NCBI GenBank assembly: GCA_035502185.1
Contig: DATJUT010000104.1
Location: 1 to 50,327, forward strand
Source: Gemmatimonadales bacterium
GTDB taxonomy: Bacteria > Gemmatimonadota > Gemmatimonadetes > Gemmatimonadales > JACORV01
DNA length: 50,327 nucleotides
Reading direction: 5' to 3'
The translations under genes and the position numbers were made by a program. A model generated the notes under the pieces. It was not told the DNA's origin. It was given only the letters and a program-made list of their open reading frames with translations, and did not search any database. Shown piece by piece: positions 22,078-32,687 of the stretch (position 1 is its first letter; the number at the start of each line of letters is the position of its first letter).

Positions 22078-24699
22078 ATGCGCTCACGGATATCAGCCGC
22101 CCTGCTCCGCTGTCCGCTCCTGCTCCTGCCCCTCGTCGCGTCCGGCGGCCCGGGGCTCGCCGCGCAGGGCCTCCCGGCCGCGCCGACGCCCCTGCGGTGG
22201 GTCCGGGACCCCCTGGGGTGGCGTGGCCCGGCCCGGCCCGACGGGTACCTCGGGATCGAGGGCCGGCGCGCCGCGGCGATCGGGAACGAGCAGGGCGACC
22301 TCGAGGTCTGGGCCTGGCCGCTGAAGCTGGTCCACGGTCTCCAGCTCTCGTTCCAGACCCCGCTCTATGCCGAGCCGGTCCGCGCCGCCGACGTGGCCCG
22401 CACCGTGGAGGTCGATCCGGCCGGCGCCACGATCACCTACAGCCACGCGGCGTTCACCGTCCGGGAGCACATCTTCGCGCCCACCGAGGAGCCGGCGGTG
22501 GTGATCGTGCTCGAGGTCCAGGCGGTGCGCCCGCTGGAGATCATCGCGTCCTTCCACAGCGACCTCCAGCTGGCGTGGCCGGGCGCGCTCGGCGGCCAGT
22601 ACATCCTGTGGAACGACACGCTCAAGGCGTTCGAGCTGACCGAGAGCCGGCGGCAGTTCAACGCCTTCGTGGGCTCGCCCTTCGCGACGCGGGCGACGAC
22701 CAACCCCACCTGGTCCGTGCCGGACGCGCCTTCGGAGATGCGCATCGCCGTCGGGGACCAGCAGCCGGTCGCGATGCCGCGCTGGCAGGAGCCGGCCGGC
22801 CGGCTCGTGAATTTGGTCGCCGCGGGCATTCCGATCGTCCTGGTGGGCCAGATCGCCCCGCGCGATACCGTGCTCGCCACGTATCGCCGGGTGCTCGCCC
22901 GCCTCGGCGAGCTGTACGCGGAGCGGGTCGCGCACGCCGACTCCGTCGTGGCAGGCACGGTGGGCTTCGGCGACACGGCAGTGGACCGGCTGGCGCGGTG
23001 GGCGGAGCTGAACCTCGACGAGGCGCTCGTGTGCAACCCGGACCTGGGCTGCGGGCCCGTGGCGGGCTACGGCCCGTCCGGTCCCGGCGGCGCGCGGCCG
23101 GGCTTCGCCTGGTTTTTCGGCGGTGACGCCGCGATCAACTCTTTCGCGCTCGCGTCGGTGGGGGCCTTCGATCTCGCACGGCGGTACCTGGGCTTCTTCG
23201 CCCCCTACCAGCGCGCCGACGGCAAGATCACCCACGAGATCTCGCAGGGCGCCGCCCGCGTGCCCTGGTTCAGTGACTATCCCTTCCCCTACTGGCACGG
23301 CGACACGTCGCCGTTCTGGATCCTCGCGATCGGCGAGCTGTTCCGGGCCTCGGCCGACACCGCCTTCGTCCGGTCGCTGTGGCCCGAGGTCCGGCGCGCG
23401 TACCAGTGGTGCGCGGGGACGGTGGGCGAGGACGGCTTGATGCAGAACCCGCTCGCGGGCGTGGGGGCCATCGAGGTCGGCAACCTGGGCGTCGGCGTGA
23501 AGTCGGACATCTATCTCGCCGCCGTCTGGGTCGAGGCCCTGCGGCGCCTGGACGAGATGGCGCGGTCCCTCGGCGACACCGCCGTGGCCGGCGAGGTGGA
23601 GCGGCGGTTCCCCGTGGCGCGCCGCAGCCTCGAGGAGCGCTTCTGGGTGCCGCGCACCGGGCGATTCGCCTTCGCCATCCTCGCGGGCGACAGTCTCAAC
23701 GACGACCTGACCGTGTGGCCGGCGACCGCGATGTCGTGGCACCTCTTCGACGAGGAGCGGGGACAGGCGATGGCCGCCGCCCTCGCACGCGCCGCGATCT
23801 CGACCGACTGGGGCGGCCGGACGCTGGCGTCCGAGAGCGACCTGTTCGACCCCCTCCACTACAACAACGGCACGGTCTGGCCGTTCGTGACGGGGTTCCT
23901 CGCGCTGGCCGAGTACCGCTACCACAACGTCTACGCGGGCCGCGCCGCGCTCGACGCCCTCGGGCGGACCTTCGACGTGTGGGGTCTCGGCCGGAACCCG
24001 GAAGTCTTCTCCGGTGCGTCGTTCGAGCCGCTCGAGACGGCCGTGCCGCAGCAGTTCTTCGCCACCTCGATGTACCTCACGCCGCTCCTGCGCGGCGCGT
24101 TCGGCATCGAGGCGGACGCCCCGCGCGGATTCCTCACGGTGGCGCCGCACCTCTTCGACCGCCCGGGCGACTACCTGGTGCGCCGCGTGCGCGTCGGGCA
24201 GACGTTGCTGGACGTCGACCTCAGAGTGAGCGACAGCACGTTCGCCGCCACGGTGCACCGCATCACCGGCGCGGCGCCGCTGGTGCTGCACTTCGAGCCG
24301 GCGCTCGCCCCGGGCGCACGGGTGCGCGACGTGCGCGCCGCCGGCGGCGTCGTGGCCTTTCGCAGCGTGGCCACGGGCCGGGACGTGCACGTGTCGTTCG
24401 ACCTGCGCCTCGCCGACAGCGTCGCGTCCGTCGTGATCCGGCACACGCCGGGCTGGCGCCTGGTCACCGCCGACCCCACCCCCTCGCGGGGGGACCGCTC
24501 GCGGGCACTGAAAGTCCTGGACGCGCGGGTGGACGGCGAGGTGTTCGCGCTGGACCTGGAGGGCCGGGCAGGCGTTGCCTACCGGGTCGAGGTTCACAAA
24601 CCGACCGGCGGTGTCGGCATTCAGACGGTGCGCTTCCCCGAAGACGGCGGCGACTCGCGCGACGGCTACGCGAAAACCGCTGTGAGACTGCACCTATAG
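22078..24699 (+). CDS. Secreted glycoside hydrolase, glycogen-debranching/GH15-63 clan-like
   Basis: 873 residues with a signal peptide of about 27 residues. An N-terminal beta-sandwich (to about 330) precedes an (alpha/alpha)6 barrel: FAWFFGGDAAINSFALASVG, KITHEISQG, YWHGDTSPFWILAIGELFRAS, EVGNLGVGVKSDIYLAA and LHYNNGTVWPFVTGFLALAEY, typical of amylo-alpha-1,6-glucosidase C-terminal domains and relatives. A C-terminal beta domain of ~180 residues follows. Acidic residues in GGDAA and HEISQG are plausible catalytic groups. Periplasmic or secreted; the substrate is an oligosaccharide, not specified by sequence. The start is set by the signal peptide. The 114-bp gap before it holds TATACA-like -10 elements on both strands. 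Confidence 0.85.
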   Translation: MRSRISAALLRCPLLLLPLVASGGPGLAAQGLPAAPTPLRWVRDPLGWRGPARPDGYLGIEGRRAAAIGNEQGDLEVWAWPLKLVHGLQLSFQTPLYAEPVRAADVARTVEVDPAGATITYSHAAFTVREHIFAPTEEPAVVIVLEVQAVRPLEIIASFHSDLQLAWPGALGGQYILWNDTLKAFELTESRRQFNAFVGSPFATRATTNPTWSVPDAPSEMRIAVGDQQPVAMPRWQEPAGRLVNLVAAGIPIVLVGQIAPRDTVLATYRRVLARLGELYAERVAHADSVVAGTVGFGDTAVDRLARWAELNLDEALVCNPDLGCGPVAGYGPSGPGGARPGFAWFFGGDAAINSFALASVGAFDLARRYLGFFAPYQRADGKITHEISQGAARVPWFSDYPFPYWHGDTSPFWILAIGELFRASADTAFVRSLWPEVRRAYQWCAGTVGEDGLMQNPLAGVGAIEVGNLGVGVKSDIYLAAVWVEALRRLDEMARSLGDTAVAGEVERRFPVARRSLEERFWVPRTGRFAFAILAGDSLNDDLTVWPATAMSWHLFDEERGQAMAAALARAAISTDWGGRTLASESDLFDPLHYNNGTVWPFVTGFLALAEYRYHNVYAGRAALDALGRTFDVWGLGRNPEVFSGASFEPLETAVPQQFFATSMYLTPLLRGAFGIEADAPRGFLTVAPHLFDRPGDYLVRRVRVGQTLLDVDLRVSDSTFAATVHRITGAAPLVLHFEPALAPGARVRDVRAAGGVVAFRSVATGRDVHVSFDLRLADSVASVVIRHTPGWRLVTADPTPSRGDRSRALKVLDARVDGEVFALDLEGRAGVAYRVEVHKPTGGVGIQTVRFPEDGGDSRDGYAKTAVRLHL

Positions 24700-24712
24700 A
24701 CGACAAAAATGC

Positions 24713-24741
24713 TTGACACGTTGTCCGCACCACCCCTTCTT
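24713..24741 (+). promoter_or_regulatory. Candidate promoter, strong -35 only
   Basis: Perfect TTGACA (24713-24718), 17-nt spacer, poor -10 CTTCTT (24736-24741). The ATG of the Ig-like/TolB gene follows after 8 nt, the same geometry as the DUF116 promoter. Confidence 0.35.
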
Positions 24742-24749
24742 TGCGCGTC

Positions 24750-27137
24750 ATGAACACCCGGCGACTCGCGTTGGTGGCGACGGTGCTGGCAGCTGCCCCG
24801 GTGGTCTACCCCGCGACGGGCGTCGCGCAGCGGCAGTCCGCCGTTGCGGACATCCAGGTCCAGCCCGGTGACGCCCAGGTGCAGGTGAGGCGGACGACGC
24901 AGTTCTTCGCCACGGCCTACGACCGGGGCAACAACGCGCTCGCGTCGGTCACGTCGTTCGCGTGGCGGTCGAGCAATCCCCGGGTCGCCACGATCGACGA
25001 GAACGGCGTCGCGACCGGTGTGGCGCCGGGGACGGTGCAGGTCACCGCGCGGTACGGGTCGGGACGCACGGCCAAGACCAGCGAGCCGGCGACGCTCGAG
25101 GTGGTGGCCGAGGGAGGCGCTCTCCAGCCTCAGGCGCAGGCCTCCGCGGCGGCGCCGGCGCAGCCGGGCGCCGCGCGGCCCGCGTCGGGGCGCACGTCCG
25201 GACCGGGCTGCGCCGCGCTGGCCCGGCAGCAGCCGGGTTCCGGGCCGCCCGACGGGCTGCTGGTCACGCCCCAGCGACTGGTCCTGATCAAGGGTGAGTC
25301 GTCGCAGCTGCAGTATCGCACCGCGCGCGGCGCGACGGGTGATCCGGCGGAGCCGGCCTGCATCGTGTTCCTGGTGGACGCCGGGCGCGTGGCGATGATC
25401 GACACGCTCGGCCTGGTGACGTCGATGGGAGACACGGGCCGCGCCATGGTGACGGTCGCGGTGCCGGGCGCGCGGTTCTCGCCCAAGCAGGTGTCGGTCG
25501 AAGTGCGCGCGGATTCGGTGCAGTTCTCGGAGCGGACGACGTCGCTGGCCGTGGGGACGGTGGACACGCTCGAGCTGGTGGTGCCGGCGCAGGATCGGCG
25601 CCGTCTGGATCCCTCGCGGACCTCCTTCCAATTCGAGTCGTCCGATCCGGCCAAGGTCACGGTCTCGCCGGTGGCGCCGATCATCACCGCCGCCGCCCTG
25701 GGCACCGCGCGCATCACCGCGTCGAGCCCGCTGTATCCGGACATCACGGCGACGGTCACCGTGCACAAGCCGATCCGCCGCCTGATCGGGACGCCGCTCG
25801 ACACGCTGGTGACGCTCGCCATCGAGGGCACGGCGACGATCGGGGTGCGTTTCTTCGCCGCCGATTCCACGTTGGTCGACGACGTGCCGGTGCGATGGAC
25901 CCGGCCCGACAGCACGATCGTCCGGTTCGACACCGGCACCGGGACGCTGCGCGGGGTCAAGGCGGGCGACACGCGGATGACGGTCACGGCGATGGCGAGT
26001 CGGACCGACTCCATTTTCCGCCACTGGCACGTGCGGGTGGTCGCCGGAGGGCTGGCGATCGCAACGCCGCGGCTGGCGCTGCCGGTCGGCGGTCAGGTCC
26101 CGCTGAGCGTGCAGTTGCTCGACGAGCGTCGCCGTCCGCTGGGCCCCGCGGCCGGGCTGTCCTGGCGGTCCAGCGACGACTCCACCGCCCGGATCGCCGC
26201 TGACGGGCGGGTGACGGGCGTGGGGATGGGACGCGCCAGGCTGGTGGCTCGCGCGCCATGGGACTCGACGGTGGCGGCCGACGCGTACGTGGTCGGGGAC
26301 GTGCTGGTGCCGGCCGAGCGGAACGGTCGCTGGGACCTGCTCATGGTCGCGGCGGGCGACGCTCCGAAGCTGCGAGCGCTCACGCAGGACAGCGCGGTCG
26401 AGACCCAGGCGGCGTGGTCGCCGGACTGGACGCGCGTGGCCTACGTCGCCGCGCCGGTGCGGTCGGAGCAGTTCCAGCTCTACGTCGCCAACGCCGACGG
26501 TTCGGAGGTCCAGGCGCCCGTCCACGACACGGTGCCGGTGCATTCCCCCGCCTTCGTGGGTCCGGCCGGCGATCAGATCGTGTTCGAAGCGGGCAGGACC
26601 GGCCGGGCGCAGTTGTTCGTCGTCAACCGGGACGGCAGCCAGCGGCGGCAGCTCACGGCCGGGGCGAGCCCCAACACCCAGCCGAGCGTGTCGCCCGACG
26701 GGAAGCGGATGCTGTACGTGTCCCTGCGGGAACACGTCTACAACGTCTACCAGACCACCCTCGACGGCACGGGCGCCGAGCAGCGCCTCACGACCGGCCG
26801 TGTGGACGACTCGCCGGCGTACGCCGCCGATGGCCGCTCGTTCTATTTCCTGCGGCTGGAGAGCGGCAACCCGCCGAGCAAACGCGTGTACAGCCAGGAC
26901 CTCAGCAGCTCGGTGGCCACGCCCATCACCCCGGCCGGCATGTACGTGCAGTCGTTCAGCGTGAGTGCCGACGGCCGAGCGCTGCTGCTCACGGTGCTGC
27001 CCCCCGATCCGCAGGCCCAGTCGCACGTGGAGCTATTCGACGTGGCAACCGGCGCGCGGACGCCGTACGCGCTGCCGGGCGTCGCGAGGATCGGGGCGCC
27101 GGCCTTCCGACCCGCGCCGCCGGCCGCCCAGCCGTAG
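24750..27137 (+). CDS. Secreted Ig-like (BIG2) and TolB-type beta-propeller protein
   Basis: 795 residues. Signal peptide of about 27 residues. Several bacterial Ig-like group 2 domains follow: ADIQVQPGDAQVQVRRTTQF with WRSSNPRVATIDENGVATGVAPGTVQVTA (near 35-110), then further copies at about 280-350, 360-430 and 440-510 (SWRSSDDSTARIAADGRVTGV). From about 520 the protein carries WD40-like/PD40 propeller repeats: SPDWTRVAYVA, SPAFVGPAGDQIVFEA, SVSPDGKRMLYVS and SPAYAADGRSFYFL. An Ala/Pro/Gln linker separates the first Ig domain. Extracellular or outer-membrane-associated binding protein; ligand unknown. Confidence 0.85.
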   Translation: MNTRRLALVATVLAAAPVVYPATGVAQRQSAVADIQVQPGDAQVQVRRTTQFFATAYDRGNNALASVTSFAWRSSNPRVATIDENGVATGVAPGTVQVTARYGSGRTAKTSEPATLEVVAEGGALQPQAQASAAAPAQPGAARPASGRTSGPGCAALARQQPGSGPPDGLLVTPQRLVLIKGESSQLQYRTARGATGDPAEPACIVFLVDAGRVAMIDTLGLVTSMGDTGRAMVTVAVPGARFSPKQVSVEVRADSVQFSERTTSLAVGTVDTLELVVPAQDRRRLDPSRTSFQFESSDPAKVTVSPVAPIITAAALGTARITASSPLYPDITATVTVHKPIRRLIGTPLDTLVTLAIEGTATIGVRFFAADSTLVDDVPVRWTRPDSTIVRFDTGTGTLRGVKAGDTRMTVTAMASRTDSIFRHWHVRVVAGGLAIATPRLALPVGGQVPLSVQLLDERRRPLGPAAGLSWRSSDDSTARIAADGRVTGVGMGRARLVARAPWDSTVAADAYVVGDVLVPAERNGRWDLLMVAAGDAPKLRALTQDSAVETQAAWSPDWTRVAYVAAPVRSEQFQLYVANADGSEVQAPVHDTVPVHSPAFVGPAGDQIVFEAGRTGRAQLFVVNRDGSQRRQLTAGASPNTQPSVSPDGKRMLYVSLREHVYNVYQTTLDGTGAEQRLTTGRVDDSPAYAADGRSFYFLRLESGNPPSKRVYSQDLSSSVATPITPAGMYVQSFSVSADGRALLLTVLPPDPQAQSHVELFDVATGARTPYALPGVARIGAPAFRPAPPAAQP

Positions 27138-27219
27138 CCGGACGAGCACCCGCGATCGGAGGCCGGCCGCGATCGTCGCGGCTATCCCCGTCCCGGGGCT
27201 CCTCGTAGATTTTTCCGGG

Positions 27220-28257
27220 ATGCTCGCCGTCACCATCCGCTCGCACGGGGGTCCCGAGGTCGTCGCCGTCGAGGACGTGGCGCGCCCACGCGTCGAGGGG
27301 CCGAACGACGTGGTGGTCGCGCTGAAGGCCGCGGCCCTCAACCATCTCGACCTCTTCGTCGTGCGCGGGCTGCCCGGCCGCGCGTTGTCCTTCCCGCACG
27401 TGCTCGGCGCCGATGGCGCCGGGGTCGTGGAAGCGGTCGGTCCCGCCGTGACGCGCGTCAAGCCCGGCGACCGGGTCCTGCTCAACCCGGGGGTCTCCTG
27501 CCAGGCGTGCGACTTCTGTCTCGCGGGCGAGCAGTCGCTGTGCACGACGTACCGGCTGCTGGGCGAGCACCTGCCCGGCACCATGGCGGAGGCCGTGCGG
27601 GTGGGCGAATGGAACGTCCATCCCCTGCCCGGACGCGTGTCGTGGGCCGACGCCGCGGCATTCCCACTGGTCCATCTCACGGCCTGGCGGATGCTGGTGA
27701 CGCGGGCCGCCGTGCGTCCGGGGGAGACGGTGCTGATCTGGGGGATCGGGGGCGGCGTGGCGCTGGCGGCGTTGGGGATCGCGAAGCTCCTGGGCGCGGT
27801 GGCGATCGTGACCTCCTCCAGCGACGCCAAGCTCGAGCGGGCGCGCGCGCTGGGGGCCGATCTGGCCGTGAATCACGTCACGACCGACGTGCCGAAGGAG
27901 TTGCGGCGGCTGCTCGGGGCCCGCGGGGTGAACGTGGTCGTGGATTCGGTGGGCGAGGCGACCTGGGAGAAGAGCCTGCGCGCGCTCGCGCCCGGCGGCC
28001 GGCTCGTGACCTGCGGGGGCACCAGCGGCCCGAAGGTGGTGACGGACGTGCGGCGGATGTTCTGGTACCACCATACGCTGATGGGCTCCACGATGGGCAA
28101 CGCGCGGGAGTTCGCCGAGATCGTGCGGCTGCTCGGCGCCGGATCCCTGCGCCCGGTCGTGGACGGCGTCACGCCGATCCGGGACGCGCGTCGCGCGCTC
28201 GAGCGGCTGGCCTCGGGCGCGCACTTCGGGAAGCTGGTGGTGGAAATCGCGGCCTAG
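27220..28257 (+). CDS. Zinc-type alcohol dehydrogenase/quinone oxidoreductase family enzyme
   Basis: 345 residues, medium-chain dehydrogenase fold. Structural zinc ligands are the four Cys in CQACDFCLAGEQSLC (near residues 93-107). The catalytic-zinc Cys is replaced by Asn in AALNHLDLFVV, while GADGAGVV is kept, so it resembles zinc-containing quinone oxidoreductase-like members. NAD(P)-binding: VLIWGIGGGVALAALGIAKLLG, then ALGADLAVNH. Cytosolic, substrate unknown. A TAGATT hexamer ends 8 nt before the ATG and may be a -10. Confidence 0.88.
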   Translation: MLAVTIRSHGGPEVVAVEDVARPRVEGPNDVVVALKAAALNHLDLFVVRGLPGRALSFPHVLGADGAGVVEAVGPAVTRVKPGDRVLLNPGVSCQACDFCLAGEQSLCTTYRLLGEHLPGTMAEAVRVGEWNVHPLPGRVSWADAAAFPLVHLTAWRMLVTRAAVRPGETVLIWGIGGGVALAALGIAKLLGAVAIVTSSSDAKLERARALGADLAVNHVTTDVPKELRRLLGARGVNVVVDSVGEATWEKSLRALAPGGRLVTCGGTSGPKVVTDVRRMFWYHHTLMGSTMGNAREFAEIVRLLGAGSLRPVVDGVTPIRDARRALERLASGAHFGKLVVEIAA

Positions 28258-28275
28258 CGCTGCGGGAGGAGCCCG

Positions 28276-29067
28276 GTGGACACGTACCAACGGCTGAAGG
28301 ACGCGCTGGCGCAGATCGCCGATACCCTGCCGCAGCTGCTGTTCGCCGTGGTCATCCTGGCGGCGGGCTTCCTGGTGGCCCGGCTGGTGGAGCGCATCGT
28401 GAACGGCTTCCTCGTCCGCGTGCAGTTCGACCGCTCGGCGGCGCGCTGGGGCGTGACCGAGGCGGTGGAGCGCACGGGCACGCGACTGGACCCTGCGCGC
28501 GCCGTGGGCAAGCTGCTCTTCTGGCTGGTGATGCTGATCGTGATTCTCCTGGCTGCCTCCGCCCTGGGCGTGCCGAACATCAACGCCGTCTTCGGCAACC
28601 TCGTCAACTACATCCCCAGTGTCTTCGCCGCGATCATCGTCATCGTCCTCGGGCTGGTGCTGGGCGAGTTCGTGCGGGCGCTGATCCTGGCCTCCGCAGG
28701 CGCCGTCGAGGGCGTGCCGACGCTGGCGACGGTCGCCAAGGCGATGATCATCGTCATCTCGGTGTTCATGGCCCTGCAGCAGATCGGCGTCGCGGGGGAG
28801 ATCGTCACCACCGCCTTCACGCTGATCCTGGGCGCGGCGGCCCTGGCCGTGGCGCTGGCCTTCGGCCTCGGCAACACGGGCCTCGCGGGCGAGGTCACGC
28901 GCCGCTGGTACGAGTCCGGTCGCGAGCGCGCGGCCCTGGCGCAGCGTTCGGCGCCGGACGCCGCGGCCGGGCGTCGCGAGGGCGCCGCCGCGCCGCCGCC
29001 GGACGCGCACGAGGGGTCCCAGCCGCGCCGCGCCGCCCCCGCAGGCGGGGCGGGGCCCCGCGCGTAG
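28276..29067 (+). CDS. MscS-like conserved TM-helix membrane protein
   Basis: 263 residues, GTG start with GGGAGGAG 5-12 nt upstream. Five hydrophobic helices: about 17-37, 75-97, 112-135, 150-172 and 180-204. The repeated helix pattern with YIPSVFAAIIVIVLGLVLGEFVR and GLGNTGLAGEVTRRWYE is the conserved TM-helix family (PF05552) found in MscS-related channels; the MscS beta and C-terminal domains are absent, and a basic, Ala/Pro-rich tail follows. Role in osmotic or mechanical gating is only inferred. Eighteen bp after the ADH gene. Confidence 0.8.
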   Translation: MDTYQRLKDALAQIADTLPQLLFAVVILAAGFLVARLVERIVNGFLVRVQFDRSAARWGVTEAVERTGTRLDPARAVGKLLFWLVMLIVILLAASALGVPNINAVFGNLVNYIPSVFAAIIVIVLGLVLGEFVRALILASAGAVEGVPTLATVAKAMIIVISVFMALQQIGVAGEIVTTAFTLILGAAALAVALAFGLGNTGLAGEVTRRWYESGRERAALAQRSAPDAAAGRREGAAAPPPDAHEGSQPRRAAPAGGAGPRA

Positions 29068-29116
29068 CGGGCCCGGCGGCCAGGAGCGGCATCCCCCGGG
29101 AAGGGGGTGGCGGCGT

Positions 29117-29145
29117 TTGACTTAACTCAATAGAACGTCTATGTT
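29117..29145 (+). promoter_or_regulatory. gyrA promoter
   Basis: TTGACT (29117-29122, 5 of 6), 17-nt spacer, TATGTT (29140-29145, 4 of 6), in a short AT-rich patch. Predicted start near 29152, about 17 nt before the gyrA ATG. Confidence 0.7.
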
Positions 29146-29168
29146 TAGCAGTCCTCACCCATGGTGTC

Positions 29169-31667
<2,499 letters not shown>

Positions 31668-31728
31668 CGGTCCAACCCTTTCCATGACGGGTGTGTCGAA
31701 TCGGAAGCCGCCATTCCGGAGGAGTGCC

Positions 31729-32547
31729 GTGGAGCCCCGTGCCCGCGTAGCCACCATCGCCATCGGCCTGAGCCTCGCGGCCACGCCGCTCCTCGCCCAG
31801 CGGGCCCGCTTCGACGAGGGGTTCGACAGCTGCAGCAGCCGGGACTGGGCCTCCGACAGCCGGTCCCACTACTGCGAGATCCGGAACACCGGGTTCAGGG
31901 CGGGCGGCGCCATCACCGTGGACCCCGGCACCAACGGCGCGGTCCGCGTCAGCGGGTGGGACCGCGACAGCGTCGCGGTGACCGCGAAGGTCCAGGCCCG
32001 GGCCGGCAGCGACGACGCGGCGCGCGCGCTCGTGGGGCAGATCCGGATTTCGACCACCGCCGGAGCCATCCGGGCGGACGGGCCCGCGACGTCGGGACGC
32101 GAGTCGTGGAGCGTCAGCTTCGACGTGCTGGTGCCGAGGCGGACGGACCTGACGGCGGAGACGGTGAACGGCCCCATCTCGGTGGAGGACGTGGCCGGGA
32201 AGATGGACCTCCACGCGGTGAACGGCCCCGTGCACCTCGACGCCGTGGGGGGCGACGTCCACGCGCGGACCACCAACGGACCGCTGGTCATCAACCTGGT
32301 CGGTGAGCGGTGGGACGGCGCGGGACTCGACGGCGAGACCAGCAACGGCCCCGTCGAATTGACCATTCCGGGCAATTATGCGGCGCACCTCGAGACCGGC
32401 ACCGTCAACGGGCCGATGAACATCGATTTCCCGGTCACGGTGCAGGGCCATTTCAACGGGCACCGCATCGAGACGGATCTCGGTGGCGGCGGGCCGACGA
32501 TCCGGGCCGTGACCACCAACGGTCCGCTGAGCGTGCGACGCCGCTGA
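31729..32547 (+). CDS. DUF4097-like secreted beta-strand-repeat protein
   Basis: 272 residues from GTG. This start is preferred over ATG 31684 because GGAGGAG lies 5-11 nt upstream and the protein then begins directly with a signal peptide (VATIAIGLSLAATPLLAQ). The mature part is a right-handed beta-stack: repeats centred on NGP (VNGPISVEDV, VNGPVHLDAV, TNGPLVINL, SNGPVELTI, VNGPMNIDF, TNGPLSV), typical of DUF4097. Two Cys near the N-terminus (SCSSRDW and HYCEIRN) may form a disulfide. Periplasmic or surface location; function unknown. Confidence 0.8.
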   Translation: MEPRARVATIAIGLSLAATPLLAQRARFDEGFDSCSSRDWASDSRSHYCEIRNTGFRAGGAITVDPGTNGAVRVSGWDRDSVAVTAKVQARAGSDDAARALVGQIRISTTAGAIRADGPATSGRESWSVSFDVLVPRRTDLTAETVNGPISVEDVAGKMDLHAVNGPVHLDAVGGDVHARTTNGPLVINLVGERWDGAGLDGETSNGPVELTIPGNYAAHLETGTVNGPMNIDFPVTVQGHFNGHRIETDLGGGGPTIRAVTTNGPLSVRRR

Positions 32548-32624
32548 GGCTCGGCCGCGGCGGGCCGGGCGGCGGTGCGTCGCCGGCCGGGCCGCTTTGC
32601 GCCGACCGTATTCCGCGATAGGAT

Positions 32625-32656
32625 TCGCCATCGCCCGGGCCACCGGGCGGTGGCGA
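32625..32656 (+). promoter_or_regulatory. Long hairpin in the lysine-operon leader
   Basis: Thirteen paired bases (TCGCCATCGCCCG with CGGGCGGTGGCGA, one G-T) around a 6-nt loop, ending 31 nt before the aspartokinase-fusion ATG. A weak promoter (TTGCGC at 32597, N16, TAGGAT at 32619) would start transcription at or just inside the hairpin. No U-tract follows, so it is not a normal terminator; a 5' mRNA structure is more likely. Confidence 0.5.
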
Positions 32657-32687
32657 TTCTGCGTTCCGGGGCCGGGAGGCTCACGCG

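Noticed and set aside
29093-29107. Terminator before gyrA
   Set aside because: The CCCCC/GGGGG stem is only 5 bp and no T-run follows.
32548-32687. Lysine riboswitch upstream of the lysine operon
   Set aside because: The gap is only 140 bp and shows a single hairpin; the known L-box needs about 170 nt with a conserved five-helix junction, which I cannot see.
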